A stretch of 58,558 nucleotides of DNA from Selaginella moellendorffii (lineage: Eukaryota; Streptophyta; Lycopodiopsida; Selaginellales; Selaginellaceae): NCBI RefSeq assembly GCF_000143415.4, contig NW_003314311.1, positions 228,451 to 287,008 on the forward strand, given 5' to 3'. Shown here one piece after another: positions 22,428-35,019 of the stretch. Position 1 is the first letter of the stretch; the number at the start of each line of letters is the position of its first letter. A program made the translations under genes and the position numbers. The notes below the pieces were generated by a model. That model searched no databases. It worked only from the letters and a program-made list of their open reading frames with translations, and was not told the DNA's origin.

Positions 22428-24325
22428 TGTAGCGCACGTGGTTTTGACCCTTTATCCTATAGTGATTTACCATAGGATAACACCACGAAGCGGAACCTAA
22501 ACCCTCTTTGTGCCACGTGACAGATGCCACATGTCACATGTCACATGCCACGTGTCCATGCCACGTGTCCATAGGAACCCGAGGTTCAGGGCCTTGGGCC
22601 ACTGAACGATAGAACAGTGCCAAACTCCCAAGCATGGAGCCAAGGAGTGTCGAAACCGAACCACGGAGCAACTCCCGAGCATAAAGCCCAAGGAGCGAAG
22701 GGACAGGAGCCCGGAGCGACTTGGAACAGTCCTAGAGTAACTAGCATCCCAATGCCAGGACCAGCACGCAAAACGGAGCCAAACGGAGTTTGGCGCTATT
22801 TCAGCATACCGGTGGCCTAACGCGAGAACATAGGTACTCCACCAGCTAGCATGGAATGGAACTTGGGCTTAGACCCAAGCCGGACACAGAACAAGGACAG
22901 GAACGCAAGCGGGAGCTAGACTATGCCTCAGGTTGGTCGGCCATGCCCGACCTACCCAGAGCAGCAAGGGTGGCTGACTCCGTTGGTCATTTCCTTGTCG
23001 GCGACGGCCGGAAGGTGTCTGAGCTGATAGCGCATCCACGTTAGACAAAGAGGTTGCTCCCTAACTCATTTAAGTTGGTGCATTTCTCACATAGTGTGAG
23101 TACCGTGAACTTTTTCTGGAGTTGTTTCCTTGGCGGTATTCTAGACTCGAGTATGCATCGACGAGGACGTCGATCTTCCCAAGGGGGGGAGAGTGTCGCA
23201 AATGTGACTTCAGGTATCAAAAGTTACCTGTCGGCTAGTCCTTACGGACACTCTTACCTTACTGCCACGATGGCAGGAGGTCGGTATTGCTGGTTCCTTT
23301 TATCAGCCCCTCTTGTTTAAGTGTTAGTTTACTGGGCTTAACACCTGTACTTAGCCAGATGGACATAAGGTAGGAACTCCTATGTGTTTCTAGCTGAGCA
23401 TACTCGGCCTGGCTCTTAGTTCTCTTTTGCTCTGTCTTGCACTGGCTTGACAAGAACCCTCGCGTATTGAGATTGGTCCCTCAATATCGCCGGATGATAG
23501 CTTACCGTGTCTGCCAAACACCCTCGCTATCATGCCCTTTATGTTAGTCTCATTTCGGTCCCAAATGCTATTTATGGAAAGTGTCTAGATTTGCTTATTT
23601 GGTATATCTACGGAATGTAAAGATTGTCCTGAACACAATGGTGTTCGTCCCGTGTCCAAATTCGCAATCTAAAGACATTCCATATTTAGTAAGTTTTGAG
23701 CTTGTCCCAGAGACTAACTCCTGATACTAAGGGAGGCTTGGGGTGAAAGCCCAAAGCGTGTGTACCTCAAGGGGGGGGGGGCTGTGGGGGGTTCCAAATG
23801 TATAGTAGGGATAGTGGGTAGTTCGGGCATGGCCGACCAACCTGAGGCATAGTCTAGCTCCCGCTTGCATGCCTGTCCTTGTTCTGCGTCCGGCTTGGGT
23901 CTAAGCCCAAGTTCCATTCCATGCTAGCTGGTGGAGTACCCATGTTCTCGTGTTAGGCCACCGGTATGCTGAAATAGCGCCAAACTCCGTTTGGCTCCGT
24001 TTTGCGTGCTGGTCTTGGCATTGGGATGCTGGTTACTCTAGGACTGTTCCAAGTCGCTCCGGGCTCCTGTCCCTTCACTCCTTGGGCTTTATGCTCGGGA
24101 GTTGCTCCGTGGTTCGGTTCCGACACTCCTTGGCTCCATGCTTGGGAGTTTGGCACTGTTCTATCGTTCAGTGGCCCAAGGCCCTGAACCTCGGGTTCCT
24201 ATGGACACGTGGCATGTGACACGTGGCATCTGTCACGTGGCACAAAGAGGGTTTAGGTTCCGCTTCATGGTGTTATCCTATGGTAAATCACTATAGGATA
24301 AAGGGTCAAAACCACGTGCGCTACA
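22428..24325. mobile_element. R-family insertion with two outward-facing LTR 3' ends (TSD CATTA)
   Basis: This 1898-bp insertion in the R1 interior starts TGTAGCGCACGTGG and ends with its reverse complement, CCACGTGCGCTACA. CATTA flanks it at 22423-22427 and 24326-24330. From left to right it holds an inverted, truncated R LTR (22428 to about 22958, 3' half only) and then about 235 bp of R internal sequence matching 27613-27869. A polypurine tract (aagggggggagag, 23181-23193) and a complete plus-strand LTR (23194-24325) follow. The two arms are much closer to each other than to the other R LTRs. A normal R element would start with the LTR 5' end (TGTCGC). Here both ends are the LTR 3' end. 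Confidence 0.9.
23181..23193 (+). promoter_or_regulatory. Polypurine tract of the R family
   Basis: The tract aagggggggagag directly abuts the LTR start TGTCGC at 23194, the expected plus-strand primer place. The corresponding tract of R1 at about 27838-27869 is expanded into a GGGGA-rich run. Confidence 0.8.
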
Positions 24326-27300
24326 CATTAGCATTATTGTTCGAGTGATGAAGAATTTTCCTTAAAACTTGATTTTCTATGTCATTTTTCTTGTTACTCT
24401 TTTGGCTTCACATTGGATCTTGAAGGTGGTTAAAGAAGAGTATTAATGCAATGTGGCTATCCAAACATGTGGTCTTCGTGATCAAGCCTTAGATGTTTAT
24501 TTTGCATTTTTATGGATGTCAGTGTTGGATATAAAAATATGTGGGTGAGATGTTCAATGCTTAAGCATATTATGGGTCATGAGAATTAGTGTTGAAGTGA
24601 ACCTATATGAAGTGGTAGGTAAGAGGACGTTGGTTGAGTCTTGAAAGTTTGTATTCTTGGACTGAGAGTCATTTTTTCTTTAAGATAGAAAATTTTTCCA
24701 CAAGTTTTCTTAGGATTTTCCAATGGCTGATCTGTTGATCACTTTGCTCAAAAACCATTCCGTTTTCATAAGCTAGTACAAACTAGTGAAAGGGTTGGAA
24801 TTAACTTTGGTAAGCTTAGACCTTGGTAGGTAGTTTTTATAATGCAACTCGAAAGGGATACTAATTTTTGGAGCTAAGGCAATTGAATTGGATAGAGTGT
24901 GGAATTGTTATAGAAAAATGGCTATTGCGCTTTTCTGAGAAGGGTGACCCCTGTGCCTTTTTTTTATAGTATTGTGCTTGGTGGCAAGTTACACTTTGCA
25001 TTTTGGTAAACTCTATGAGAGTAGTGAGCTCTCACTGATCTTGACTTCGTCTTGGTGGCCCTATGCCTTGACTAAGGATGGTGATGTCCAATTTAGTTGT
25101 TTGAAGTCGAGGTGTTACCTGTATTATAGCCTTGTTTATGAGGAGGTTGTGTACAAATATGAGTCCATCTCATGGTCTTCACTTTAGTTTCAGCTAAGTG
25201 TTGGTCATGCATAACTAGCCTCTTCAAGGCATACTCAGAATTATTGGTTAGACGTGTTGGTGAGCTTATTACAGTTGAGTTGAATTCAAATAGTCATTTA
25301 GTTCTTGCTTATCCATGAACCTTTATCTCGTATCTGGGATATTATGTTCATGTTAGACAAGTATATAACTTGATGACATGAATTTAGTGTTTGGGTCTTA
25401 TGAAAATAAGTTGAGCGGTGATTGTTAGTTGCTTTGTGACTAGTGATTGCTTATTGACTTCGTCAAGGACTGTTTGACACTTGCTTTGCTCGATGATGAT
25501 TTAGCAATGATGAGCTTGTTTTATCAGATGGTGTTGCAGAGGATCGTGTCATTAGACTTACATGTTGTTAAACTTTCTATGTTGGCATGTTGACTCTACC
25601 TTTGTCGATATTATTTAGATATATTTAGTCCGTAGTGTTGAGTCTTGAACATGGTGAATTATTCCTTGAGGAAGTGTTATCTGTAATTGAGTTTTGCTAA
25701 AGTATTGGTCTCGGATACTGACTAAAGTATCTTTGACTTTGGTTAGTTTGGTTGCTAAAGAGTTTTTGGTGGTGAATCACTCTTGCTTTCTTTTAGCTTT
25801 GTTTTGGTGTTGATGGCATTGAAGTGATACATTCTCATTGACATTGTTAATGTTGAGATTTGAGTGAAATGAGATGTCTCTCCGAAAAATTGATGTCAAG
25901 TTTCATTAATTTTGATGAAAATAGTGTTAATGATTTGGCTATGGCTTTGAGTTATTAGCATTTATGCAATTGCTAGTTAACAACTATGTTAGTGTTCAAA
26001 CGAGTTGAGTGGCAAGTTTGAGTTAGTTGTGTTCTAGACAAGATTATTTAGTAAGGGTTGAGCTTTAACTTTTCCTTGAAAAGTGATTCAATCATGGACT
26101 ATGTTAGCTTTATGAGACGAAGAGTTAGTGATCGATATTGAAATGTTTGAATCCTTGTTGGATTTGAGTTTGAATATATTAATCATTGATGATTTTTCTT
26201 GTGTTTGTTATGAAGTGAATTAGATTCATGGTAGATTATTTAGTGATCATTTGTTAAGCATAGCTTCATTGTGCTTGGCTTTTGGATTGATGCAAATATG
26301 CTCATACTTGTGGATGTGTTGGGGAAGATGTTGTGGGTTATACCATGACTTTTTCTTTATCATTAAAGTTGGTTCATGCGAGATTTGTGATCATTGTTAG
26401 ACAAGACATGATTATAGGCTTCTTCAAACTTTTGGTTCTTTAAGTTTTTATGTTCATTATTCCATTTGTTAAAAGTTGTTAGAAGGGCATTTTAGCTCAA
26501 TAGCTTTGATGAAGTTAGTATTTGCATCTAGCAATCATTTGTGATGATTGACTATCGTTTTAGATAATTAATTATTCTTATCGAAGGTTTTGCTTGATTG
26601 TTATTAATATATAATGATTCGTTGTTCTTTGGGATGGTGGATATTTTTTTTTATAATAATTATGCATCTCTTTATTGATAGGATGATTGATGATCTTTCA
26701 TGATGGTTAGTTGTTCTTTTTGATGGCTTATGGCTTTTTGCAATACCACATATTCTTTGTGGTTTGTTCTAGATTGGTCTTTTGGGTTTGAGACATCAGT
26801 AGAATGTTGTTAACACTTGCTTAGGCAACTTGAGTTCCTTGGTGTTATTGGCTGGGATCTATTCAGATTGGCTAATATGATAGTTGGCATGAATGGGTGT
26901 TTGTTAGTCTTATCGCATTTATTTTGTTCTATTGATTATTGCTCGAGTTAGTTCTAATAGGTTGGGATGTTATTTCTTTTGGATGATACATTTGCAAGCA
27001 TTGTGCTTGTCAGTCAATGATACTTTGTGTTCTTTGGGTTATCTTTAATAAGTTGTTTGGCATACTGTTTGCCATCTTCGGTAGTTAAGTTTCATCATTG
27101 AGTTTCCTTGAGGATATACTTGCTATTGAATTTTATTGGATAGTGATTCCTATGTTTACCAATTATGATGATCTTGGTGGTTTCTATACTATAATACTGG
27201 TTTATTAGATGATAATTTACTTGGAATACTTTTGTGTTCTAATCTAAGATTTATTCAATGATAATTAAGTCTCTAAGATATCATTGTTTATGACTTTGAT

Positions 27301-27869
27301 ATTATCCATCTATTGATCTTTGAGTTTGGGCCAGTATAGGCAGACTGGCTTCGACACTTCATGTGCATGGTGAAATATTTAGTCATGGGGTAGCTACTGT
27401 CGATTGGTCATATCACTCACCTCTCTATCGATGTTCCTTATTCCATTAAAAGGGCATGACCGTGTAAACAACTCTAATTGCCTGTTTTGCAGTAGTCTAT
27501 CTAAACTTTACTGACGAGTTTAGTTTCTTTGCTCATGAGGGTTGGGGCCTTTGGCTTCTCTCTTTATATCCCTGCAAGCAGAGGCGTATCACACTTTTGT
27601 AAGCTGGGTGACAACCAGAGCATCAAGGGTGGCTAACTCCATTGGTCATTTCCTTTTCAGTGATAGCTAGAAGGTGTTTGAGTTAGTAGCGCATCCGCGT
27701 TAAACAAAGAGGTTGCCTTCTAACACATTTAAGTTGGTGCATTTCTCATATAGTGTGATCATTGTGAACTTTTTCTAGAGTTGTTTCTTTGCCAATGGTC
27801 TAGACTCGAGTGTGCATCGACAAGGACGTCGATTTTCCCGGAAGGGGAGGGGGAGGGGGCGGGGGAGAC

Positions 27870-30423
27870 TATTGCGAATATGACTTTGGGTATCGAAAGT
27901 TACCTATCAACTAGTCCTTTCGGATATACTTTCCTTACTGCCACAACGGCAGGAGATCGGTATTGCTAGACCCTTTATCAATCTTCGCCTAAGCTAGTTG
28001 AGAAATTGGTCTTCGCGTGTGCACTTGACCAGATGAGCATAAGGAAGGAATTCCTAAGTGTCTATTTAGTCAAGCATACTTGACCTGGTTAGAGAAACTC
28101 ATTCATTGATATGCACTTGCTAGTGTTGGGAACCCCTATGATATTGAGATTGATCCCTCAATATTTGTTATACGATAACTTACCATGTCTGCCAAATACC
28201 CTCGCTATCATGCCCTTTGTGTTAGTCTCACTTTAGTCCCAAATGCTATTTATAGAAAGTGTCCAGATTTGCTCATTTGGCATATTTACAGAATGTAGAG
28301 ATTGACCTAAACACAATGGTGTTCGTCCCGCGTCCAAATTCGCAATCTAAGGACATTCCATATTTAATAAGTTTCGATCTTATCCTAAAGACTAACTCCT
28401 AATACTAAAGGAGGCTTGGGGTGAAAGCCCAAAGCATGTGTTCTTCAAAGGGGAAGGGGAAGGGGAAAGGGGGGGGGGAGGGGGGCGGGGGGTTCCAAAC
28501 TGTATAGTAGGGATAGTGGGTAGGTCGGGCATGGCTGACTAACCTAAGGCATAGTCTAGCTTCCACTTGTATGCTTGTCTTTGTTTTGCGTCTAGCTTGG
28601 GTCTAAGCCCAAGTTCCACACCATGCTAGCTAGTGGAGTACCCATATTCTTGCATTAGGCCATTATTATGCCAAAATAGCACCAAACTCTATTTGGCTCC
28701 ATTTTGCATGTTGTGTAAGAGACTAAATTTTCCATTCTACTTTAGTCACTTAACCCCACCTCTAACCATTTGTAGGAGTCTCACTCACAACCTCCGTAAG
28801 TTCTATTTTAGACTTAGGGACTTGCTAGCCCCAAGAATGGCATCCATGCCACTCAACCATTGCATTTGGTCCAAGTGCTCCACATGTCCGATCCTATAAC
28901 CGACACCCCAAGGTACCACCGACATATCAGCCTGTTACGCTAAGGCCATGCCCATTCACCTTGGTCACATCAGTGGTCTAACACTACCTACATCACAATC
29001 CAGTCTCTCAAAGACTGAGCCATCCATCCATGAGTGATCATCCCAGATCCACTCCTTAGCATCCTTAGGATTCTCGCAGACATGGGGAATAGCCTTCCCC
29101 AATATCCCTTTTCCAGTCCTCAACAAGTCCCTTTCTGCCCCTGGCCGTATTCGCCAACACTGCCACTAGATCGAGGCCCACAGGCCCAACCACTAAGTCC
29201 CATGGTCCTTTGGGACTTCCTCACCACACAACTGTATCCTTGGTCATTACACCAAAGGACTACTCCTCTTCCTTTCCACAATCTGGGCCTTTGGGACAAC
29301 ATTTCAAAACACCGTGGCCTTACCCGAGCCTCATGGGTACTCTCCCTGCTTTCCACTTTTGGATGCTCTAGCCATGGGCTTAGAGCGAGGTTTCGTTGAG
29401 CCACGCCAGGTATCCAAGTAAGTAGTGCCACCCACACTTGGACTAGGAGCATTGACCATTCGATCTCCCAGGGGAACTAAAGCCAGCTTTTGAACACTTC
29501 ACCAAGCTACCCCGCTTGTCGGTCCATATTCACTTTCATCTTGGACTTCCCAGTGGTCAACTCATCACCCAACACCTGGGTACAGCCTTCCTAGGCCAAA
29601 CTGGCTCCACTGGGCTCCAACCCCCACACTCTCCCTACTATACTTTTGGAACCCCCCGTAGCCCCCCCCCCCCGGGGGGACGATCGCTTTGGGCTTTCAC
29701 CCAACAGCCTGTATTAGTATTCAGGCTCGGACTCAGACTCAGTCTCAGTCCCAATTTCAGACTCAGACTCAGTCTCGGTCTCGGTCTCGGTACCATCTCA
29801 GACTCCATTTCGGACTCCATCTTGGGTCCATCTCAGACTCCATCTCGGACTCCATCTCGGGTCCATCTCGGACTCCATCTCAGACTCCATCTCGGGTCCA
29901 TCTCAGACTCCATCTCGGGTCCTCTTGTATCCCTTTTCTAGAGACTCATTTATCACTCACTTCATGTTTGTTCCTTGAGCACTTCATTGGGAGTTCCACT
30001 CCCACTCTCAACCTTTCAAGTCGGAGGTTTTGGTCCAAACGTGTTACGCTTGTTTGGCTTTCGCTTTGGCCACTACCACATGGCACCCTTCTGGCTCCAC
30101 TTTGGGGCCTAGGGATTTTGTGTTTCATATGTTGGTCCTAGCATTGGGATGCTGGTTGCTCTAGGATTATTCCAAGTTGCTCTGGGCTCCTATCCTTTCG
30201 CTCCTTGGGCTGTATGCTAGGGAGTTGCTCCATGGTCTGGTTCTGTCACTCCTTGGCTCCAGTTTGGCACCATTTCTTTGTTTAGAGGCCCAAGGCCCAG
30301 AACCTCGGGTTCCACACCACTGTCCTAAGGACATGTGGCATATAAAAGGTTTAGGTTCCACTTCGTGGTGTTATCTTATAGTAAATCATTATAAGATAAA
30401 GGGTAAAAACTACATATGCTACA
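27870..30423 (+). repeat. R1 3' LTR, interrupted by an S solo LTR
   Basis: The LTR starts TATTGCGAATATG (first bases mutated from TGTCGC) and ends TGCTACA. Removing 28714-30134 (S LTR plus one TSD copy) leaves about 1133 bp, equal to the 5' LTR. The G-run region has grown to an irregular G-rich stretch at about 28449-28493. Confidence 0.9.
28714..30129 (+). mobile_element. Solo LTR of the S family, copy A (TSD TGTTG)
   Basis: The 1416-bp unit starts TGTAAGAGAC and ends GTTTCATA. It is flanked by TGTTG at 28709-28713 and 30130-30134 and splits an R LTR that is continuous in other copies (compare gttttgcatgctagtcctag near 20708). It carries a C run at about 29660-29673 and an imperfect minisatellite of cggactc/cagactc units at about 29723-29925 that keeps Ser/Gln-rich frames open. 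No coding domain is present. Confidence 0.88.
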
Positions 30424-30428
30424 CCCAA

Positions 30429-30530
30429 AACCCTTAATTGATTAGAAAAAAGGGTGCACTCTTATTCATAAGCTCTTTCCCTTTATATTTAAACCTTTAT
30501 GAAACATTTTCTTAAATTATTCTCTTTGGT
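30429..30530 (-). mobile_element. Remnant of short-LTR element Q, part 2
   Basis: This continues the Q match after R1: acccttaattgatt, a purine/pyrimidine-rich run, and ttctttggttg, corresponding to 55190-55290 on the other strand. The outer end of the Q LTR is lost where Gypsy-1 sequence resumes with its polypurine tract aaaaggagggg. Confidence 0.7.
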
Positions 30531-30546
30531 TGCTTCCAAAAGGAGG

Positions 30547-30816
30547 GGATGATATAAAGACAAAGTGTGACTATAATACTATATACTTATGTTAACATAG
30601 TAGGATTTTAATAGATATTAGAGTGGTTTCAATTTAGACCATTCACTCTTATATATAAACTATAGTTTTTTGGTTAATTGATATAAACATCTCTATATTC
30701 TATTTCTATATTCTATACGCTCATATTAGCATAATGGGCTTTTGATAGCCATTGGATTAATTTCAATCCAGACCACTCACTTTTATATATAAGCTAGAGT
30801 TTTTGGACTAATTGAT
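30547..30816 (+). repeat. Gypsy LTR segment with an internal tandem duplication
   Basis: Directly after the polypurine tract of Gypsy-1, two overlapping LTR-like copies follow one another. Each contains a block of the form tttcaat..agaccactcac, then a TATA-like tatatataa, then ttggtTAATTGAT. The unit recurs at 36757-36895 as the 3' LTR of Gypsy-2. The second copy is split by S copy B and finishes at about 32386. It therefore links the 3' LTR of Gypsy-1 to the 5' LTR of Gypsy-2. Confidence 0.65.
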
Positions 30817-32326
30817 TGTAACCGATTAAATTTTCTATTCTACTTTAATCTCTTAACCACACTTTTGACTACTTGGGGCAGTCTCACTCCCAACCTTCAT
30901 AAGTCTTATTCCCAACTTGAGGACATGCTAGCCTCGTGAATGACATTTATACCACTTAACATTTGTATTTGGTCCAAGTGCTCCACAAGTCCAATCCCAT
31001 AATAAACACCCCAAAAGTATCACTAACATATCAATTTGTTACTCTAAGGCCATATCCATTTACCCTTATCTCATTGGTAGTCCAAGATTACCTATATTAT
31101 AATCTTATCTCTTAAAGATTGGGCCCTCCATCCATAAGTGGTTATCTTAGAACCACACTTTAACATCCTTATAATGCCTAAAGACATCGAGAACACCCTC
31201 CCCAATGTCCCTTTTTCAGTCCCCACTAAATCCCTCTCCATCCACAGTCGTGCTCACTAACACTACCACTGGATTAAGCCTCAAAGGCCCTACTATTAAG
31301 TCCCATTGACCTCTAGGACTTCCTCACCACATAACCATGCTTATGGTCAATATGCAAGAGCATTGTTCTTTTTCCTTTCCACAATCTAGGACTTTGGGAC
31401 AATATTTTGAAATACTGTGGCCCTACACTAATTTCATGGATACTCTCCCACCTTTTGCCCTTAGGTGCCCTAGCCATGTGGTTAGAGTAAAGTTCTAATG
31501 AGCCACATTAAGTATCCTTGTAGGTAGTGCCACTCACACTTGGATTGGGAGTATCAACCATTCAATCTCCCGAAAGAGTTAGAATCAACTCTTGAACACT
31601 TCACTAAGTTACTCTATTTGTCCATTTGTGTTCACTTTACCCTTACCTCCTCAATGGTTATATCATCACCCATCATATAGGTATAACCTTCCTTGGTCAC
31701 ACTAACCTTTCCTGGCCAAATTAGTCCATTGAAGTCCTCCTTCTCCTATCTTTTTGGAACTCACCACCTAAGGTCTGGGAGATGATCACTTTGGGCTTTC
31801 ACTCTTGGATTCGGACTTGAACTCGGTCTAGCACTTGGACTCGGACTCAAACTCGGTCTCAGTCTTGTTTTTGAACTCAGACTTGGACTCATACTTGGTC
31901 TCCGCACTAGTCTCAATCTCGATCTTGGTCTCGGTCTTGGTTTTGGTCTTGATCTCAGACCCGGACTTGGACTTCATCTCGAACTCCATCATGGACTCCA
32001 TTTCGGATTCCTTCTTGGACTTCATCTCAAACTCTATCATTTGGATTCCTTCTTGGACTCCTCAAATTCATTCTCGGACTCCTTCTTAGACTTGGTCCTA
32101 ACACTTCCATGTGTTAATCCTTCTTGTGTCCCTTTATAAAGATTCATTCATCAATTGCTTTGTGCTCATTCCTCAAACACTTTATTTAGAGTTCCACTCC
32201 CACTCTTGACTTTCCGGGTTAAAGCTTTTGGTCCCAATGTGTTACACTTATTGGATTTCTATTTCGACCACTGCCATATAACACACTTTTGGCTCTACTT
32301 TGGGGCTTAGGGACTTGTGTCTCACA
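30817..32326 (+). mobile_element. Solo LTR of the S family, copy B (TSD TTGAT)
   Basis: The 1510-bp unit starts TGTAACCGATT and ends GTCTCACA. It is flanked by TTGAT at 30812-30816 and 32327-32331. The Gypsy LTR it splits is intact at about 36880 (ctaattgatatacacac). It aligns along its length with copy A but is clearly diverged. It too has a minisatellite (about 31800-32100, ctcggtctcgg/ggactcc units). Confidence 0.88.
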
Positions 32327-35019
32327 TTGATATACACACTTTTGTATTTCATTTCCATATTCTATACACTCATATTGGTGGAGGTGAGGGGCAATTTTGA
32401 TTGTCCTTAAGGAGTGTTTGGATTTAGAATTTTGGTTTAGATTTAGCTTTTACATGATCTATATCTCCCTTTTTTTATAATTTCTTCTCTTTTACTTTTT
32501 CATTTTCATTTATCTTCATATAGAGGAACAACCTTCTCCTCCTTTGACTTTGGAGTAGCAGTTCGTGCAGTTGCTTGATGCTATGTAGTTATAGTTGAAT
32601 AATTAGACTCAATTGATCAAGGCATTCACAGCGCATGGTATAACTCTTTCTGCTCTTAGTGCCAATCCTCGCGTTTGACTAGAGTTCTTTCGTGGGAGTC
32701 CTAGGGATGATGTGTATAATTGGTTCGATCACTTTACAGTGATTGCCATATATTATTTTTGGGATGATGCTTGGCATTTGCATGAGTTTCCCACATGTCT
32801 CCAAGGGACGGTGTTGCAATGGTATAATGCTTTGAGCATACCCACGCATGAGGATTGGAGCATTCTCCCAAATCTCTTTAAATACGCATTTGGACATGTT
32901 TACAATTCTGATAATGCCTTCCAATAATTGCATCATTTTCATTAAAGGTCATCTAAGTCAATGATGCAATTTAGCATTCATTTCTGAAGCCTCTTGCTTC
33001 TTCTAAAGCCAAATATATCGGAGTGGATCAAGTTAAGAATGTTATGGCCAACACTTCATTAAAATCTTGTAAGATTTATGCATGCACTTGCTCCATCCAC
33101 CCTTGATAATGCTCTTCACTTGGCACAATGTTATGAAACGTTGCCTATTCCACTTCTTGCTGCACATCCTTCAACCCCACTTCTTGTAGGAAGTGGTTTT
33201 ATTCCAATAGAATTTGATGCTATTACTACTCGAGTTCAAGAATAAGAGCAAGGACATGGTTGTAGCCATGATGTCTACTGTTGAGCATATGATGAAGTTA
33301 ATCACACTTATTGGCGTTGCCGATGTTTTCTGAATTAACAACCTCTATTTCTTAAATGAAGACCTTGGTATCAACAACGTATTATTGGTGCTACTACTGT
33401 AGAAGGTCTAGACACCAAGATGCTCTTAGGAAACAAGGAGTTACACAAGTAGTGGAGAGTCTTTGCATGAATAAGTCAATGACCCTTCCATTTTTCTTTT
33501 GGGAGTATCATCAAGGGGTTCACTTGGCACCAATTCATCAAGTGTTTACTTCCTAAGCTTATTTTTATAACAAGAGGTCTTTTATTATTCTCTCCATCTT
33601 GGTTGATATAAACTCAAATTTATCCTCTATTTTTCAGTTTGTTGCCACAAGTTATCATTTATATTTGCATCATGTGATAGAGCCAGTTTTCATTCTTTAT
33701 GGCAATGGCTATATACATGCATATGCATGGGATGAGGCAAACATAGTTATGTATGTGTGAGATCTTGAGCTTGAGCTGCAGTTATTGTGGGTAGTGCCAA
33801 ATCAAGCTTTTGACTTCATTTTTAATATAAATTGGTTGTGGTGCAATTATGGCAAATATGGCTTTAAAATTTCTCCCCTTTGTTTTATACTTTTTTATAT
33901 TTTTTTCATTCTTCTCACTTTTGTTCCTCTTTATCCCTTTGCTTCTACTTCTGCTTCCATCACTTTTTTCTCTCCATTACTTCCTTCTATATTTCCATTT
34001 TGTTCCTTTATTCCCTTTTTTGATCCCTTTGATGGTCTTTATATTATAGCAGTTGACTAGCTTATAAAGGAATATGCTGGTCTATTTGAATTTAATCTGT
34101 CATCTAGGGATAAAATTGCAACACATCATCCTATTCCAACTGGGGATGCTTGTCCAATCAAGGTTTTTATTTGTCATTGGTCACCAAAAAAAAACAAAAT
34201 TTTAGGTGCAAATGTCAAAGAGATGTTAGAAAATGATGTTATTCAAAAGTCATGGAGCATTTAAACTTCATCTTGTCACAAAGTCTGATAAGAGTATTTA
34301 TTTCTGCATCAATTATCACCTGTTAAATGAAGTGACAATCCCAAATGTGTATCCTCCTCCTCACACTACTGATCTCCTGAATTATCTAAGAAAATGTTGT
34401 TGGTTCACCAAGTTAGATCTTGTTTTTGGGTATTGGCCAATGCTAATGGCCGAGGAAAATATTCCCAAAACTACTTTTTATACACTATTTAATTTATACG
34501 AGTTCTTGGTGATGTTATTTAGTTTGAATAATGCTTTAGCAACTTCCTTATAAATGATGGATGAGGTTTTTTGCAATATACTAGAGTTGACTATTGACTT
34601 CATTGATGATATTTTGATACATTTGGAAGGGACATGGGAGCAATATGTTTGTGATGTTTATAAAGTGTTAGATTGGCTGCAGGAAGTAGTTTAGAACTAA
34701 AGTATTCAAAGTCCCTAAAGACACCACTTATCTTGGGTACTATTTTTTGCATAGAGGTTTACAAGTTGATCTTGATAAATTTTTTATTGTTCTTAAGTCC
34801 CTTAAAGAGTATGAATGATGTGTAATGGTTCTTAGGCAAAATGCAATATCTCAATTACTTTATTAATAATCTTTTTGATTGTATTGCACCATTGCAAGCA
34901 TTGTTAAAGTTGTCAATGTTGTCTTTCAGCTGATCCATGGATTATGAATGGTTGTTTATGGATCTCAAAAAGCTGTTGATGACTCCTCTAGTTTTGGCAT
35001 ATTTTAACTGGAGGAAGTA

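Larger units (their letters stand above)
19917..30423 (+). mobile_element. R1: complete LTR retroelement without recognisable coding genes (TSD CCCAA)
   Basis: The element has a 5' LTR at 19917-21044 and a 3' LTR at 27870-30423 (interrupted by an S solo LTR). It is flanked by CCCAA at 19912-19916 and 30424-30428. A primer-binding site follows the 5' LTR, and a long G-rich polypurine tract precedes the 3' LTR. The homologous empty site on the minus strand at about 55.29 kb reads through with a single CCCAA-type site. After removing the nested insertion at 22428-24325, the interior is about 4.9 kb. It has many stops in every frame and no gag, protease, RT or integrase motif, so the element looks non-autonomous and would have needed enzymes from a partner. 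Confidence 0.9.

Noticed and set aside
22428-24325. Interpretation as a DNA transposon with long terminal inverted repeats
   Set aside because: The arms are R-family LTR sequence, the TSD is 5 bp as for the other R insertions, and a polypurine tract precedes the full LTR.
29034-30141. Several open frames of 110-150 codons
   Set aside because: They lie in the S LTR and its minisatellite. Composition, not coding selection, keeps them open.
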